DNA from: Flavobacteriales bacterium
Lineage (GTDB): Bacteria > Bacteroidota > Bacteroidia > Flavobacteriales_D > Sanyastnellaceae
DNA: 42,611 nucleotides
Assembly (NCBI GenBank): GCA_027488055.1
Contig: JAIYCK010000287.1
Span: 1-42,611, forward strand
Reading direction: 5' to 3'
In this document: piece after piece, positions 26,620-36,150 of the stretch
Numbering within the stretch: position 1 is the first letter of the stretch
How the letters are laid out: every line of letters starts with the position of its first letter
Made by a program: the position numbers and the translations under genes
Notes under the pieces: generated by a model
The model's input: only the letters and a program-made list of their open reading frames with translations
Databases searched by the model: none
What the model was told of the DNA's origin: nothing

Positions 26620-27183
26620 TTAAATAGTCATAATGTCTTTGTCCTTGATTGCTACCACTTCATCCACGCGCTTATTGAATCGATCGGTCAATTCTTGGAT
26701 TTTGGTTTCTCCCATTTTGGCTTCATCCTCTGGAAGACCATCTTTCTGTGATTGCTTCACAAATTCCATGGCGTCTTTGCGTGCGTTGCGGATACCAACT
26801 TTGGCGTGTTCGCCTTCGCTGTGAGCCTTTTTGCTCAGGTCGCGGCGGCGTTCTTCTGTCAGCATGGGCACGGAAATGATAATCAGGTCCCCATTGTTTT
26901 GGGGATTTAATCCCAGATTGGCTTCCATGATGGCTTTGGAAATGGGCTCGAGCATGTTCTTCTCCCATGCTTGAACGGTAATCGTGCGCGCATCAGGGGT
27001 GCTCACATTGGCCACATTTTTCATGGGAGTCATGGTGCCGTAGTAATCAACTTTCACAGCATCTAGCATGGATGGCGTGGCCTTACCAGCTCTGATTTTT
27101 GTCAATTCAAATTCCAAGTGTTCAATGGTTTTTTCCATTGCTTCTGAGGCTTCTGATAGCGCCATTTGTATTTCTTCTGACAT
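26620..27183 (-). CDS. frr: Ribosome recycling factor
   Basis: Dissociates post-termination ribosomes together with EF-G. It is 187 residues, the usual length, with the N-terminal helix ending in LTKIRAGKATPSMLD, the PGM-like segment PMKNVANVSTPDARTITVQAWE, and LTEERRRDLSK.AH..GE.AKVGIRNARKDA in the second half of the long three-helix bundle. It follows pyrH by 40 bp, the standard pyrH-frr pairing of bacteria. Confidence 0.98.
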   Translation of the reverse strand: MSEEIQMALSEASEAMEKTIEHLEFELTKIRAGKATPSMLDAVKVDYYGTMTPMKNVANVSTPDARTITVQAWEKNMLEPISKAIMEANLGLNPQNNGDLIIISVPMLTEERRRDLSKKAHSEGEHAKVGIRNARKDAMEFVKQSQKDGLPEDEAKMGETKIQELTDRFNKRVDEVVAIKDKDIMTI

Positions 27184-27223
27184 ACGCTTATTTCGTAATT
27201 AATGCGACAAATATAGATTGTAG

Positions 27224-27931
27224 TTAGAAAGTCACCAAAGTGCCGACTTCCTCGCCTTTCACAAGTTTCATGAGATTGCCTTCCTTGTTCATATCGAAAA
27301 CGATGATAGGTAGTTTGTTTTCGTTGCAAAGAGTGAAAGCGGTCATATCCATGACGTTCAAGCCCTTTTCATATACTTCGTTGAAAGTGACTTTGTCGTA
27401 TTTGGTGGCCGTAGGATCTTTTTCAGGGTCGGCTGTATAAATTCCATCCACCCTCGTTCCTTTGAGGATCACGTCAGCGTCAATTTCGATGGCACGCAAG
27501 GAAGCAGCTGTATCTGTGGTAAAGAAAGGATTGCCTGTACCAGCTCCAAAGATTACTACACGTCCTTTTTCCAAGTGACGCACTGCTCTGCGTTTTATAA
27601 AAGGCTCGGCAATGCTTTTCATTTCGATGGCTGACTGCAAACGCGTTTGGATACCGATGCTTTCGAGAGCGGACTGCAAAGCCATGCTGTTGATCATGGT
27701 AGCTAGCATTCCCATGTAGTCACCTTGTGTGCGCTCCATTCCGCCTTGTTCGGCCTGAACACCTCTGAAAATATTGCCACCGCCGACTACAATCGCAATT
27801 TGAACACCCGACGCCAAGGCTTCTTGGATTTGTTGGGCATATTGCATCAACCGGTTGTTGTCGATACCAAATTGTTTGTCGCCCATGAGCGATTCACCGC
27901 TAAGTTTAAGGAGGATTCTATTGTACTTCAT
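27224..27931 (-). CDS. pyrH: UMP kinase
   Basis: Hexameric amino-acid-kinase-fold enzyme converting UMP to UDP in pyrimidine synthesis; 235 residues. Visible motifs are [11 protein letters not shown] at the N-terminus, [10 protein letters not shown] (phosphate-binding glycine loop), [27 protein letters not shown] and [13 protein letters not shown] chose the ATG at 27931 ([12 protein letters not shown]). An in-frame start four codons upstream at 27943 would overlap the -7 promoter element at 27941-27948. frr follows on the same strand. Confidence 0.97.
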   Translation of the reverse strand: MKYNRILLKLSGESLMGDKQFGIDNNRLMQYAQQIQEALASGVQIAIVVGGGNIFRGVQAEQGGMERTQGDYMGMLATMINSMALQSALESIGIQTRLQSAIEMKSIAEPFIKRRAVRHLEKGRVVIFGAGTGNPFFTTDTAASLRAIEIDADVILKGTRVDGIYTADPEKDPTATKYDKVTFNEVYEKGLNVMDMTAFTLCNENKLPIIVFDMNKEGNLMKLVKGEEVGTLVTF

Positions 27932-27940
27932 ATTGGGGGC

Positions 27941-27948
27941 CAAAGGTA
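27941..27948 (-). promoter_or_regulatory. -7 element of the pyrH promoter
   Basis: CAAAGGTA on the plus strand reads TACCTTTG on the minus strand, a full match to TAnnTTTG, ending only 9 nt before the chosen ATG. The transcript would have almost no 5' leader. A convincing -33 box is not visible. Confidence 0.55.
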
Positions 27949-28124
27949 GTCGGTGGAGTTGAAAAATGAGAGGAGCGACTTAAATTCTGGCGTAAAACTT
28001 TTTCCTGTCTCATTTCATCTGCGTGCGCAGGCCAAAAGTCAGGCAATGGCGCAAAGGAGGCAAATGAAGGCCCTATTCGGTATTACTTTCGCAGACTTAT
28101 TGAAGATAATATAAAATAGAAGAA

Positions 28125-29681
28125 ATGAGTTTGAGAAGAGTACGCGTGCGTTTTGCGCCAAGTCCGACAGGTCCATTGCATATGGGTGGGGTGCGCACCG
28201 CCTTGTATAGTTATTTATTTGCGAAGAAACATGGAGGTGATTTTTTGCTGAGAATTGAGGATACGGACCAAACACGTTTTGTGCCTGGTGCCGAACAATA
28301 TATTATTGATAGTTTGAAGTGGTGTGGCATCGCACCCAACGAAGGAGTGGGTTTCGGAGACGGTCCTCATGCGCCTTACCGTCAGAGCGAGCGCAAACCA
28401 ATGTACAGGCAATATGCCGAGCAGTTGGTGCGCGATGGATACGCTTATTTGGCTTTTGATACCGCAGAGGAAATGGATGCGCTGCGCAAAGTGGCAGAGG
28501 CCAACAAGCAAACCTTTGCTTACGATTCATCCTCTCGACTGCATCTTCGCAATTCACTCACCATGACACAGGAGGCTGTGGAGGCTGCGATTGCGGCGGG
28601 TGAGAACTATGTTATTCGACTCAAAGTACCTCGCGATGAAGAAATTCGCTTTACGGACTTGATTCGAGGTGAAGTGAAGTTCAATTCGAATGTGGTAGAC
28701 GACAAAGTCCTTTTGAAAGGAGATGGCATGCCAACATACCATTTGGCGCATATCGTAGATGATTATCTGATGGAAATCACTCATGCGATCCGTGGCGAGG
28801 AATGGTTGCCCAGCGCGCCTGGCCATATACTCACCTATCGCTATTTGGGTTGGGAAGATCAAATGCCGGCCTACGCCCATTTGCCCTTGTTACTCAAGCC
28901 TGATGGAAATGGCAAACTCAGTAAGCGTGATGGCGATCGTCTGGGTTTCCCAGTGTTTCCGATGGATTGGAGCGATCCTTCCAGCGGTGAATTAAGCAGT
29001 GGATACAAGGAGCGGGGCTATTTGCCAGAAGCATTTGTGAATATGCTTGCATTTTTGGGATGGAATCCAGGCACAGAGCAAGAAATATTCAGCTTAGAAG
29101 AATTGGCAGCAGCGTTTCACATTGAGCAAGTGCAACACGCGGGTGCCAAATTTGATCCTGAAAAAGCCAAGTGGTTCAATGAACAGCATCTTCGTCAGCT
29201 TGATGCCGGGATCATTGCCCATTCATTGCGGGCGCAAGTTGCTGAGCAATTTGGATTGTCTGCTGATGATGCCAAATTAAGCGATGCATATTTGACCAAA
29301 GCGGTTGAATTGTTGAAACCTCGTGTTCAATTTGAAAATGAGATGCCCCGTGTCGGCTCATATTTATTTGAGGCTCCCAAGGAGTTCGATCAGGCTGTGA
29401 TAGACAAAAAATGGAAGCCTGACTATATTCCTTTTTTTGAAGCCTTGAAAGACACATTTGCTGCGGCAAGCGCGCAAGACGAAGCAAGTATCAAATTGCA
29501 GTTTGAAGAAACATGCGCCGCCCACCATTTGAAGCCTGGAGAGGTATTGCAGTTATTGCGCATCTTTGTAAGCGGTCAATCAGGAGGTGTAGATTTATTT
29601 GGGATGTTGGCCTTATTGGGCGCAAGCGAATGCGCAAATCGCCTGACTGCAGCGATGGAACATGCAGTCAAAAAAGCATAA
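28125..29681 (+). CDS. gltX: Glutamate--tRNA ligase
   Basis: Class I aminoacyl-tRNA synthetase charging tRNA-Glu; 518 residues, full length. The HIGH-type signature appears as HMGG (H19) in RFAPSPTGPLHMGGVRTALY, and the KMSKS-type loop as KLSKRDGDR (264-268). The catalytic insertion and the C-terminal anticodon-binding helical domain are present. glnS begins 12 bp downstream on the same strand, so both glutamate-family synthetases are probably cotranscribed. A weak -7 candidate TACTTTCG lies at 28084-28091. Confidence 0.97.
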   Translation: MSLRRVRVRFAPSPTGPLHMGGVRTALYSYLFAKKHGGDFLLRIEDTDQTRFVPGAEQYIIDSLKWCGIAPNEGVGFGDGPHAPYRQSERKPMYRQYAEQLVRDGYAYLAFDTAEEMDALRKVAEANKQTFAYDSSSRLHLRNSLTMTQEAVEAAIAAGENYVIRLKVPRDEEIRFTDLIRGEVKFNSNVVDDKVLLKGDGMPTYHLAHIVDDYLMEITHAIRGEEWLPSAPGHILTYRYLGWEDQMPAYAHLPLLLKPDGNGKLSKRDGDRLGFPVFPMDWSDPSSGELSSGYKERGYLPEAFVNMLAFLGWNPGTEQEIFSLEELAAAFHIEQVQHAGAKFDPEKAKWFNEQHLRQLDAGIIAHSLRAQVAEQFGLSADDAKLSDAYLTKAVELLKPRVQFENEMPRVGSYLFEAPKEFDQAVIDKKWKPDYIPFFEALKDTFAAASAQDEASIKLQFEETCAAHHLKPGEVLQLLRIFVSGQSGGVDLFGMLALLGASECANRLTAAMEHAVKKA

Positions 29682-29693
29682 CGAACGACGAAA

Positions 29694-31361
29694 ATGAGCA
29701 TAGAAAAAGCCCCTAATTTTTTAGAAGATATTATTGCAGAGGACGTGCGACTCGGCAAGAACGATGGACGCGTATTGACACGCTTTCCACCGGAGCCCAA
29801 TGGCTATTTACATTTGGGACATGCCACAAGTATTTGTCTCAACTTTGGATTGGGTCAAAAATTCAATGGACAAACCAATTTGCGCTTTGACGATACCAAC
29901 CCCGTGACCGAGGACACAGAGTATGTAGAAAGTATACAGCGCGACATCCAGTGGTTGGGATTTCAATGGGGGAATTTATTTTATGCATCTGATTATTTCG
30001 AACAGATGTATGCATTCGCAGTGACCTTGATCAAAAAAGGGTTGGCTTATGTGGAGGATTGCAGTGCCGAGGAAATTGCGGCGATGAAAGGAACCCCCAC
30101 AGAGCCCGGTAAGGCCTCGCCTAGCCGCAATCGCTCAGTGGAAGAGAATTTGGAACTTTTCGAGGCGATGCGTGCCGGGAAGTTCAAAGAGGGAGAAAAG
30201 ACATTGCGCGCCAAGATTGACTTGGCATCGCCCAATATGCACTTGCGAGATCCGTTGATGTATCGCATCAAGTTTGCACATCATCATCGCACAGGAGACA
30301 AATGGTGCATTTATCCGATGTATGATTTTGCACATGGTCAAAGCGATTCGATCGAGCAAATCACTCATTCGATTTGCACTTTGGAATTTGAGGTCCACAA
30401 ACCGTTGTACAATTGGTTTATCGAGCAATTGGGGATCTTCCCTAGTCAGCAATATGAATTTGCGCGACGCAACATCAACTATACAGTGATGAGCAAGCGC
30501 AAGCTCATGCAATTGGTGAATGAAGGTCATGTCAACGGGTGGGATGATCCGCGCATGCCGACAATCAGTGGTATTCGTCGACGTGGCTATACTGCTGCGA
30601 GTATTCGTCATTTTTGTGAACTCACAGGCATCTCAAGGCGCGAAAATGTCATCGATGTGAGCTTGCTCGAATATTGCATCCGCGAGGAGTTGAATAAAAC
30701 AGCCACGCGGCGCATGGCGGTGATCAATCCGGTGAAGCTCATTATTGACAACTACGAAGAAGGGAAAGTAGAAATGTTGACGGGCGAGAACAATCCTGAA
30801 GTGGAAGGCGGTGGTGGCACACGTGAGATACCATTTTCACGCGAACTTTGGATTGAGCGCGAAGATTTCATGGAAGAACCACCTAAGAAATTTTTCCGAC
30901 TTGGCCCTGGCTTGACAGTGCGCCTGAAACACGCCTACATTATAAAATGCGAATCATTTGTGAAGAATGAGGCGGGCGAGGTGTCCGAGATCCATTGCAC
31001 CTATTTTCCAGAAAGCCGCAGCGGACAAGATACCAGTGGCATTCAGGTCAAAGGAACCATGCATTTCGTGAGTGCATTGCATGCATTGCCTGTGCAGGTT
31101 AATCTTTATGATCGATTGTTCAAGGTAGAAAATCCATCAGCAGAGGAAGGAGATTTCAAGTCATATATCAACGAGCAAAGTTTGACAGTCGTTCAAAATG
31201 CGTATGTGGAGCCTGCTTTGCGTGATGCCGATCCAGAGGAGAAGTTTCAGTTCATTCGTTTGGGCTATTTCTGCTTTGATCAGGATAGTAAGCGCGATCA
31301 AATGATCTTCAACCGCACCGTAACTTTGAAAGATACTTGGGCGAAGGAGGCAGGGAAATGA
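29694..31361 (+). CDS. glnS: Glutamine--tRNA ligase
   Basis: Class I synthetase charging tRNA-Gln directly; 555 residues, the GlnS length. Motifs: RFPPEPNGYLHLGHATS (HLGH 40-43), RFDDTNPVTEDTEYV, VMSKRKL (265-271), followed by the two C-terminal beta-barrels that read the anticodon. It lies 12 bp after gltX. Its presence implies direct glutaminylation rather than sole reliance on the GatCAB amidotransferase route. Confidence 0.98.
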   Translation: MSIEKAPNFLEDIIAEDVRLGKNDGRVLTRFPPEPNGYLHLGHATSICLNFGLGQKFNGQTNLRFDDTNPVTEDTEYVESIQRDIQWLGFQWGNLFYASDYFEQMYAFAVTLIKKGLAYVEDCSAEEIAAMKGTPTEPGKASPSRNRSVEENLELFEAMRAGKFKEGEKTLRAKIDLASPNMHLRDPLMYRIKFAHHHRTGDKWCIYPMYDFAHGQSDSIEQITHSICTLEFEVHKPLYNWFIEQLGIFPSQQYEFARRNINYTVMSKRKLMQLVNEGHVNGWDDPRMPTISGIRRRGYTAASIRHFCELTGISRRENVIDVSLLEYCIREELNKTATRRMAVINPVKLIIDNYEEGKVEMLTGENNPEVEGGGGTREIPFSRELWIEREDFMEEPPKKFFRLGPGLTVRLKHAYIIKCESFVKNEAGEVSEIHCTYFPESRSGQDTSGIQVKGTMHFVSALHALPVQVNLYDRLFKVENPSAEEGDFKSYINEQSLTVVQNAYVEPALRDADPEEKFQFIRLGYFCFDQDSKRDQMIFNRTVTLKDTWAKEAGK

Positions 31362-31624
31362 GTGATGTTCGTTCATAAGTTGTCTCGCTGTTTAAGTGCA
31401 GATTTGGATTTGCTTGACCATTCACCTCTTTGCATTTGACTTGGAGGGTATTGCCAAAAGCACCAAAGGGTGACTTGTTTCAAAGTTGAGTATTGGGCAC
31501 TTAAGTTGGTAGGTTTGGAATGTGTTCAAGGTTGTTGTGGATTGAAAAAATGGGTATTTATTTATCTCATTTCCATTGAAATAATTCAATTGAGGGGGCA
31601 TTAGTAATATCAAGTTGGAGGCCG

Positions 31625-31632
31625 TACATTTG
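31625..31632 (+). promoter_or_regulatory. -7 element directly in front of fbp
   Basis: TACATTTG, a full match to TAnnTTTG, ends 4 nt before the ATG at 31637. If used, the mRNA would start at or very near the start codon. The -33 region shows only TTAG near 31601. Confidence 0.45.
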
Positions 31633-31636
31633 CACC

Positions 31637-32656
31637 ATGAGAAGCATTGTCACATTGAGTGAGTTCATCATGGAGCGCCAAGCGGATTTTCCTTATGCTT
31701 CAGGCGATCTGTCGCGCTTGTTAGCGGACATTGGTGTCGCGGCCAAAATCATCAACCATCAGGTCAACAAGGCTGGATTGCAAGATATTTTGGGAGCGGA
31801 AGGCACAAGCAATGTCCAAGGAGAAGAACAAATGAAGTTGGATGTGATCAGCGACAAAGCCCTTTTCAATGCGGTACGCTGGGGCGGTCAGGTGTGTGGA
31901 GCAGCCAGCGAAGAAAACGAGCGCTATCATGCCTTTGACAATGAGATATCTCGCAAATCGAAATATGTCATCTTGTTTGACCCTCTCGATGGTTCAAGCA
32001 ACATCGATGTCAATGTAAGTATCGGCACCATATTCAGTATTTTTCGTCGCAAAAGCAGTGTAGGCGACCTAGCCAACGTCAATGATTTTTTGCAAAAGGG
32101 AAGCGAGCAAGTAGCAGCGGGTTATGTAATCTACGGCTCAAGCACCATGCTGGTTTATACCACAGGTCATGGTGTCAATGGTTTCACATTGGAACCGAGC
32201 ATCGGAGAATTTTGTCTCTCGCATGAGGACATGAAAATTCCAGAAGAAGGTACGATCTATTCAATCAATGAAGGAAATATTCGCACTTGCAGTGAGGCGG
32301 TCCAGGAATATGTAGCTTGGTGCCAAGCGAGTGATAAGAAAACAAAAAGACCCTACACGGCCAGGTATATTGGCTCACTTGTGGCCGATGTTCATCGCAA
32401 TTTGATCAAGGGTGGTATCTATATGTATCCAGGCACTACTAAAAATCCAGAAGGCAAATTGCGCATGCAATATGAGTGCAATCCTCTGGCGTTTATTGTA
32501 GAGCAAGCTGGCGGCAAGGCGAGCGATGGTGCACAGCGCATTATGGACATTCAACCGCGCGAATTGCACATGCGTTCTCCTCTTTTCATCGGCAGCAAGC
32601 ACATGGTAGAGCGCATAGAATCATTGTTGGCTAAAGAACAAATCAAAGTACAATAA
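31637..32656 (+). CDS. fbp: Fructose-1,6-bisphosphatase, class I
   Basis: Gluconeogenic enzyme hydrolysing fructose 1,6-bisphosphate; 339 residues, typical length. Metal-binding residues sit in AASEENE and [23 protein letters not shown] (DPLDGSS about 115-121). The substrate-binding [22 protein letters not shown] and the late [19 protein letters not shown] are also present. A 275-bp gene-free gap precedes it. It is followed after 6 bp by a glycosyltransferase gene, so it may head an operon with that gene and pyrC. Confidence 0.97.
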   Translation: MRSIVTLSEFIMERQADFPYASGDLSRLLADIGVAAKIINHQVNKAGLQDILGAEGTSNVQGEEQMKLDVISDKALFNAVRWGGQVCGAASEENERYHAFDNEISRKSKYVILFDPLDGSSNIDVNVSIGTIFSIFRRKSSVGDLANVNDFLQKGSEQVAAGYVIYGSSTMLVYTTGHGVNGFTLEPSIGEFCLSHEDMKIPEEGTIYSINEGNIRTCSEAVQEYVAWCQASDKKTKRPYTARYIGSLVADVHRNLIKGGIYMYPGTTKNPEGKLRMQYECNPLAFIVEQAGGKASDGAQRIMDIQPRELHMRSPLFIGSKHMVERIESLLAKEQIKVQ

Positions 32657-32662
32657 ATAGGC

Positions 32663-33397
32663 GTGTCGGACAGCATCGTAATCATACCTACCTACAACGA
32701 AATCGAGAACATCGAACGCATGCTTCGCAAAGTGTTTTCGTTGCCGAAGTCATTTCATGTGTTAATCGTGGATGATGGCTCACCAGATGGTACAGCGGAT
32801 AAGGTCAAAGAACTTCAGAAGGAATTTGGTGACGCATTGCATTTGCATCAGCGCTCAGGTAAATTGGGTTTGGGGACCGCTTACATAGCCGGTTTCAAAT
32901 GGGCCTTGGCACGTTCCTATGCGTATGTGTTTGAAATGGATTGTGATTTCTCTCACAATCCCGATGATTTGGTGCGCCTATATGATGGCTGCGCAGTTAG
33001 TGGCGGTGATATGAGTGTGGGATCTCGATATGTGAAAGGAGGCGGAGTGAAGAATTGGCCAATGAAACGACTGGCCATGAGTTTTGGTGCGAGCTTGTAC
33101 GTGAATACTTTATTGTGGTTGGGCGTGCGAGATAGCACGGCAGGATTTGTGTGTTATACCCGTAAAGTCTTACAGACTATCGATTTGGACAGTATTCAGT
33201 TTATTGGATATGCCTTCCAGATCGAGATGAAATACAACGCGAAGCAACTAGGTTTTCGTATCGTGGAGGTTCCTATCACTTTCATTGATCGGGAGCTTGG
33301 CACAAGTAAGATGAGCATGAACATTTTCAATGAAGCGGTCATTGGGGTGTTGCGTATGCGCTTCACTCGTGTGAGTCGCAGAAATCAATCTAAATAG
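32663..33397 (+). CDS. GT2 glycosyltransferase, polyprenol-phosphate mannose synthase-like
   Basis: A cytoplasmic GT-A-fold enzyme of 244 residues resembling dolichyl/polyprenyl-phosphate mannose synthase (Dpm1). IIPTYNEIENIERML opens the nucleotide-binding fold, D37/D38 lie in LIVDDGSPDGT, and the metal-binding DCD (D93, D95) in FEMDCDFSHNP. Further motifs are GSRYVKGGGVKNWP and FIDRELGTSKMS near the end. No C-terminal membrane segment is visible, as in soluble Dpm1. It would load mannose or another hexose on a polyprenol phosphate for GT-C enzymes. GTG start at 32663, 6 bp after fbp. Confidence 0.88.
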   Translation: MSDSIVIIPTYNEIENIERMLRKVFSLPKSFHVLIVDDGSPDGTADKVKELQKEFGDALHLHQRSGKLGLGTAYIAGFKWALARSYAYVFEMDCDFSHNPDDLVRLYDGCAVSGGDMSVGSRYVKGGGVKNWPMKRLAMSFGASLYVNTLLWLGVRDSTAGFVCYTRKVLQTIDLDSIQFIGYAFQIEMKYNAKQLGFRIVEVPITFIDRELGTSKMSMNIFNEAVIGVLRMRFTRVSRRNQSK

Positions 33398-33407
33398 TAC
33401 AGCTGCA

Positions 33408-34754
33408 ATGAGCAATAGTTATCAGATTCTTCATGGACAAATCGTAAATGAAGGCCAGATCGTGTACCGTGATCTTTTGATTGTGGATGGTTTTATCGAT
33501 CGAATCGCTTTGCCAGGAGAGCTTGGCAACTTGCCGGATTTTCCGATCATCGATGCAACAGGCTTACACATCCTTCCTGGTCTTATCGATGATCAAGTTC
33601 ATTTTAGGGAACCAGGCCTCACGCACAAAGGCGAGATAGCCACGGAAGCGGCCGCGGCAGTGGCTGGAGGTATTACCTCTTATATGGAAATGCCGAACAC
33701 GTCACCACCTGCAACGACCATCGAATTGTTGGAAGCGAAGTATCAACGTGCGTCGGAGGTATCGCTTGCGAACTATAGTTTTTTCATGGGAACTACCAAC
33801 GGCAATGTATCGGAATTGCTCAAGGTGAATCCGCTCGAAGTCTGCGGAATAAAAATATTTTTGGGCAGTAGCACGGGCGACATGCTTGTGGACGAAGAAG
33901 CGGCGCTAGATGAGATATTCAGCAAGGTGAAAATGCTCATCGCACTGCACTGCGAGGATGATCCAATGATCAAACAAAATTTACTAGCAGCACAAGCAAC
34001 TTATGGGGATGATATACCAGTGACGGAACATGGACGAATACGCAGTGCAGAGGCTTGTTATAGCTCCTCATCCAAAGCTGTAGCGAGGGCCAAGAAATTT
34101 GGGACGAGGCTTCATATTCTCCATATCAGCACAGCCATTGAGTTGGAATTGTTTGATGCCAATACACCATTGGAAGAGAAGCAGATCACCTCTGAGGCAT
34201 GTACCCATCATCTGTGGTTTACGGATGCCGATTATGCCACCAAGGGGAACTTGATCAAGTGGAATCCTGCAGTCAAAACCGAGCACGACCGAATGAATAT
34301 TCGGCAGGCAGTGATTGATGGTCGAATTGATGTGTTGGCCACCGACCATGCGCCCCATACATTGGAAGAAAAATCTCAGCCCTATAGTAAGGCCCCAAGC
34401 GGCGGGCCATTGGTTCAGCATAATTTGCTAGCTTTATTGGATCTATTCCACCAAGGGGTATTCAGTTTGGAATTGATCGTTCAGAAAGCCTGTCACAATG
34501 TGGCGGTACTCTTCCAGATCGACCGCAGAGGCTATATACGTAAAGGCTACCATGCCGACTTGGTATTGGTCAATCTACAGCAGCCATATCAAGTCACCAA
34601 AGAGTCCATTTTGTCTAAATGTGGTTGGTCTCCTTTCGAGGGTCACACCTTCCAGTCAAGTGTGTCATATACATTGGTCAATGGCGTCCTTGTGTACAAT
34701 CAAGGCGTATTGAATACCGGCATCAAAGGCCAGCGATTGCAATTCAACAGATGA
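33408..34754 (+). CDS. pyrC: Dihydroorotase
   Basis: Zinc-dependent amidohydrolase of de novo pyrimidine synthesis, interconverting carbamoyl-aspartate and dihydroorotate; 448 residues. Active-site landmarks: K149 in GIKIFLGSSTG (a position often carboxylated), H181 in ALHCEDD, H239 in LHILHIS, D313 in ATDHAPHTLEEK. The first metal motif, normally HxH, reads QVH (Q63, H65) in IDDQVHFREPGLTHKG. I recall this form in other Bacteroidota dihydroorotases, so it may be clade-typical rather than a defect. Its stop overlaps the start of the next gene (ATGA at 34751). Confidence 0.92.
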   Translation: MSNSYQILHGQIVNEGQIVYRDLLIVDGFIDRIALPGELGNLPDFPIIDATGLHILPGLIDDQVHFREPGLTHKGEIATEAAAAVAGGITSYMEMPNTSPPATTIELLEAKYQRASEVSLANYSFFMGTTNGNVSELLKVNPLEVCGIKIFLGSSTGDMLVDEEAALDEIFSKVKMLIALHCEDDPMIKQNLLAAQATYGDDIPVTEHGRIRSAEACYSSSSKAVARAKKFGTRLHILHISTAIELELFDANTPLEEKQITSEACTHHLWFTDADYATKGNLIKWNPAVKTEHDRMNIRQAVIDGRIDVLATDHAPHTLEEKSQPYSKAPSGGPLVQHNLLALLDLFHQGVFSLELIVQKACHNVAVLFQIDRRGYIRKGYHADLVLVNLQQPYQVTKESILSKCGWSPFEGHTFQSSVSYTLVNGVLVYNQGVLNTGIKGQRLQFNR

Positions 34755-35092
34755 GGAGAGCGTTCACATATGGATGGATCTGCCTCTTGTTCATCGTTGC
34801 ATGCCAAGAGGCAGCAGCTCCGCAAGTTTTAGAAAGTCAGAAAATGATCGATATTTTGACCGAAATCCGCATTCTAGAGGGCTCATATTCTGCAGTTGTA
34901 GGCAAGCCGGATACCCTGAAATCGTATATGTCAAAATATTATCAGTTGATTTTTGATCAATATCAAGTAAGTCCCGATTTTTATTACCAATCATACGATT
35001 ATTACATGGCGCATCCCGAGCAGATGGAGTGGATTGAAGACAGCGTGATCAATCGAATTTCGGATCGTTTGAATCGCTTACAACACCCTTGA
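34751..35092 (+). CDS. DUF4296-like lipoprotein
   Basis: A 113-residue lipoprotein. The signal peptide MRRAFTYGWICLLFIVAC ends in lipobox IVAC. The body (KMIDILTEIRILEGSYS... YMSKYYQLIFDQYQVSPDFYYQSYDYYMAHPEQME) matches the DUF4296 pattern known next to pyrC in Bacteroidota. The function is unknown. I chose the ATG at 34751 because it overlaps the pyrC stop and begins the signal peptide; an upstream in-frame start would lie inside pyrC. Its last 15 bases overlap the convergent epimerase gene. Confidence 0.88.
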   Translation: MRRAFTYGWICLLFIVACQEAAAPQVLESQKMIDILTEIRILEGSYSAVVGKPDTLKSYMSKYYQLIFDQYQVSPDFYYQSYDYYMAHPEQMEWIEDSVINRISDRLNRLQHP

Positions 35093-36097
35093 AGGCTGGC
35101 GGCTATCAAAGTATTTTGCGGCAAACAAGATTTCTGGTTCCAAATCCCACGTGCGATTTGGCATAGCAGACATTAATTTTTGATTGTCGTAATAGAATTG
35201 AATCGATGCATTTTTCACCGTTTCGCGGGTAATGAGTGCTTTTTTTCCGGAAAGTAGTTCTTTCAGCCATTCGGCTATTCGGGCGATCTGCATGAGCATT
35301 GGACTTGCTAGTTTATTAGGGGCTGGACAGCCCAGTGCAGCCGCTACGTGTTGAAAAAGCCATTGCATACTTTCGCTTCGAGTCACTAAAATAAAGGCCT
35401 CGTTCTGTGCTTTGGAATGTGCGAGTTCTACCATGGCGAAGGCACAATCTTTGGCAGATATAAAACCCGTTCCACCGGGAGGATAATAGGCCAAACCTTC
35501 TTTGATTTTTTTGAAAACACTTGGACTACTTCGTTCAAATGAGCCGGCACCAATGATGAATCCGGGGTGGACGATCAAGGCTTCAATACCTTCTTGCACT
35601 CCTCTCCAAATTTCGAGATCAGAAAGGTGTTTGGTGATTCCATAATGGGTATTGAATGCAGAGTTCTTCCATTCGGCATTTTCGTTGAGTGTTTGCCCGG
35701 GGTTACTTTTTCCAAGCGATGCAATGCTGCTCACATGAATGATTTTGATTCCCCCCAGGGACAATGCCGCATTCACCACATTGGCGGTTCCTTGCACATT
35801 GGTTTCATACATGATTGCACGATCCGTGGAGTGATATGATACAATTGCTGCGGTATGATATACCGTGGAGCAGCCATCAAAGGCGCGGATCAAAGCATCG
35901 GTGTCTAACACGTCGCAGATTCGCCATTGAATGGATTGGATCTGTTCTTCGCTGAAACCCATAAATCGAAGCAGAGTCAAGCTTTCCTCTGTGCTTTCCA
36001 TGGATCTGCAACCAGCCACTACGGGCATCGCACGCTTTAGCAATTCACCAATGAGATGAGCACCTAACATGCCCGTGGCACCCGTGATAAAATTCAT
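35078..36097 (-). CDS. NAD-dependent epimerase/dehydratase family protein
   Basis: An extended short-chain dehydrogenase of 339 residues. The N-terminal Rossmann motif TGATGMLGAHL (5-15) binds NAD(P), and YGITKHLSDLE (about Y151-K155) carries the catalytic Tyr-x-x-x-Lys pair, with VSSIASLG supplying the serine. The family acts on nucleotide sugars, steroids or other carbonyls; the substrate cannot be told. The gene is 53 bp downstream of the DUF5060 gene on the same strand. In Bacteroidota such an epimerase often neighbours pyrC and DUF4296, as here. Confidence 0.9.
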   Translation of the reverse strand: MNFITGATGMLGAHLIGELLKRAMPVVAGCRSMESTEESLTLLRFMGFSEEQIQSIQWRICDVLDTDALIRAFDGCSTVYHTAAIVSYHSTDRAIMYETNVQGTANVVNAALSLGGIKIIHVSSIASLGKSNPGQTLNENAEWKNSAFNTHYGITKHLSDLEIWRGVQEGIEALIVHPGFIIGAGSFERSSPSVFKKIKEGLAYYPPGGTGFISAKDCAFAMVELAHSKAQNEAFILVTRSESMQWLFQHVAAALGCPAPNKLASPMLMQIARIAEWLKELLSGKKALITRETVKNASIQFYYDNQKLMSAMPNRTWDLEPEILFAAKYFDSRQPSRVL

Positions 36098-36150
36098 TGT
36101 GCTAAATTAGTGGAAGTCCTACCTCTTTTGTGTCAGGATGGGAAATCAAA

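Noticed and set aside
31362..31636. Possible RNA gene or riboswitch in the gap before fbp
   Set aside because: No cloverleaf, conserved riboswitch core or strong hairpin is visible; only the -7 element beside the start codon stands out.
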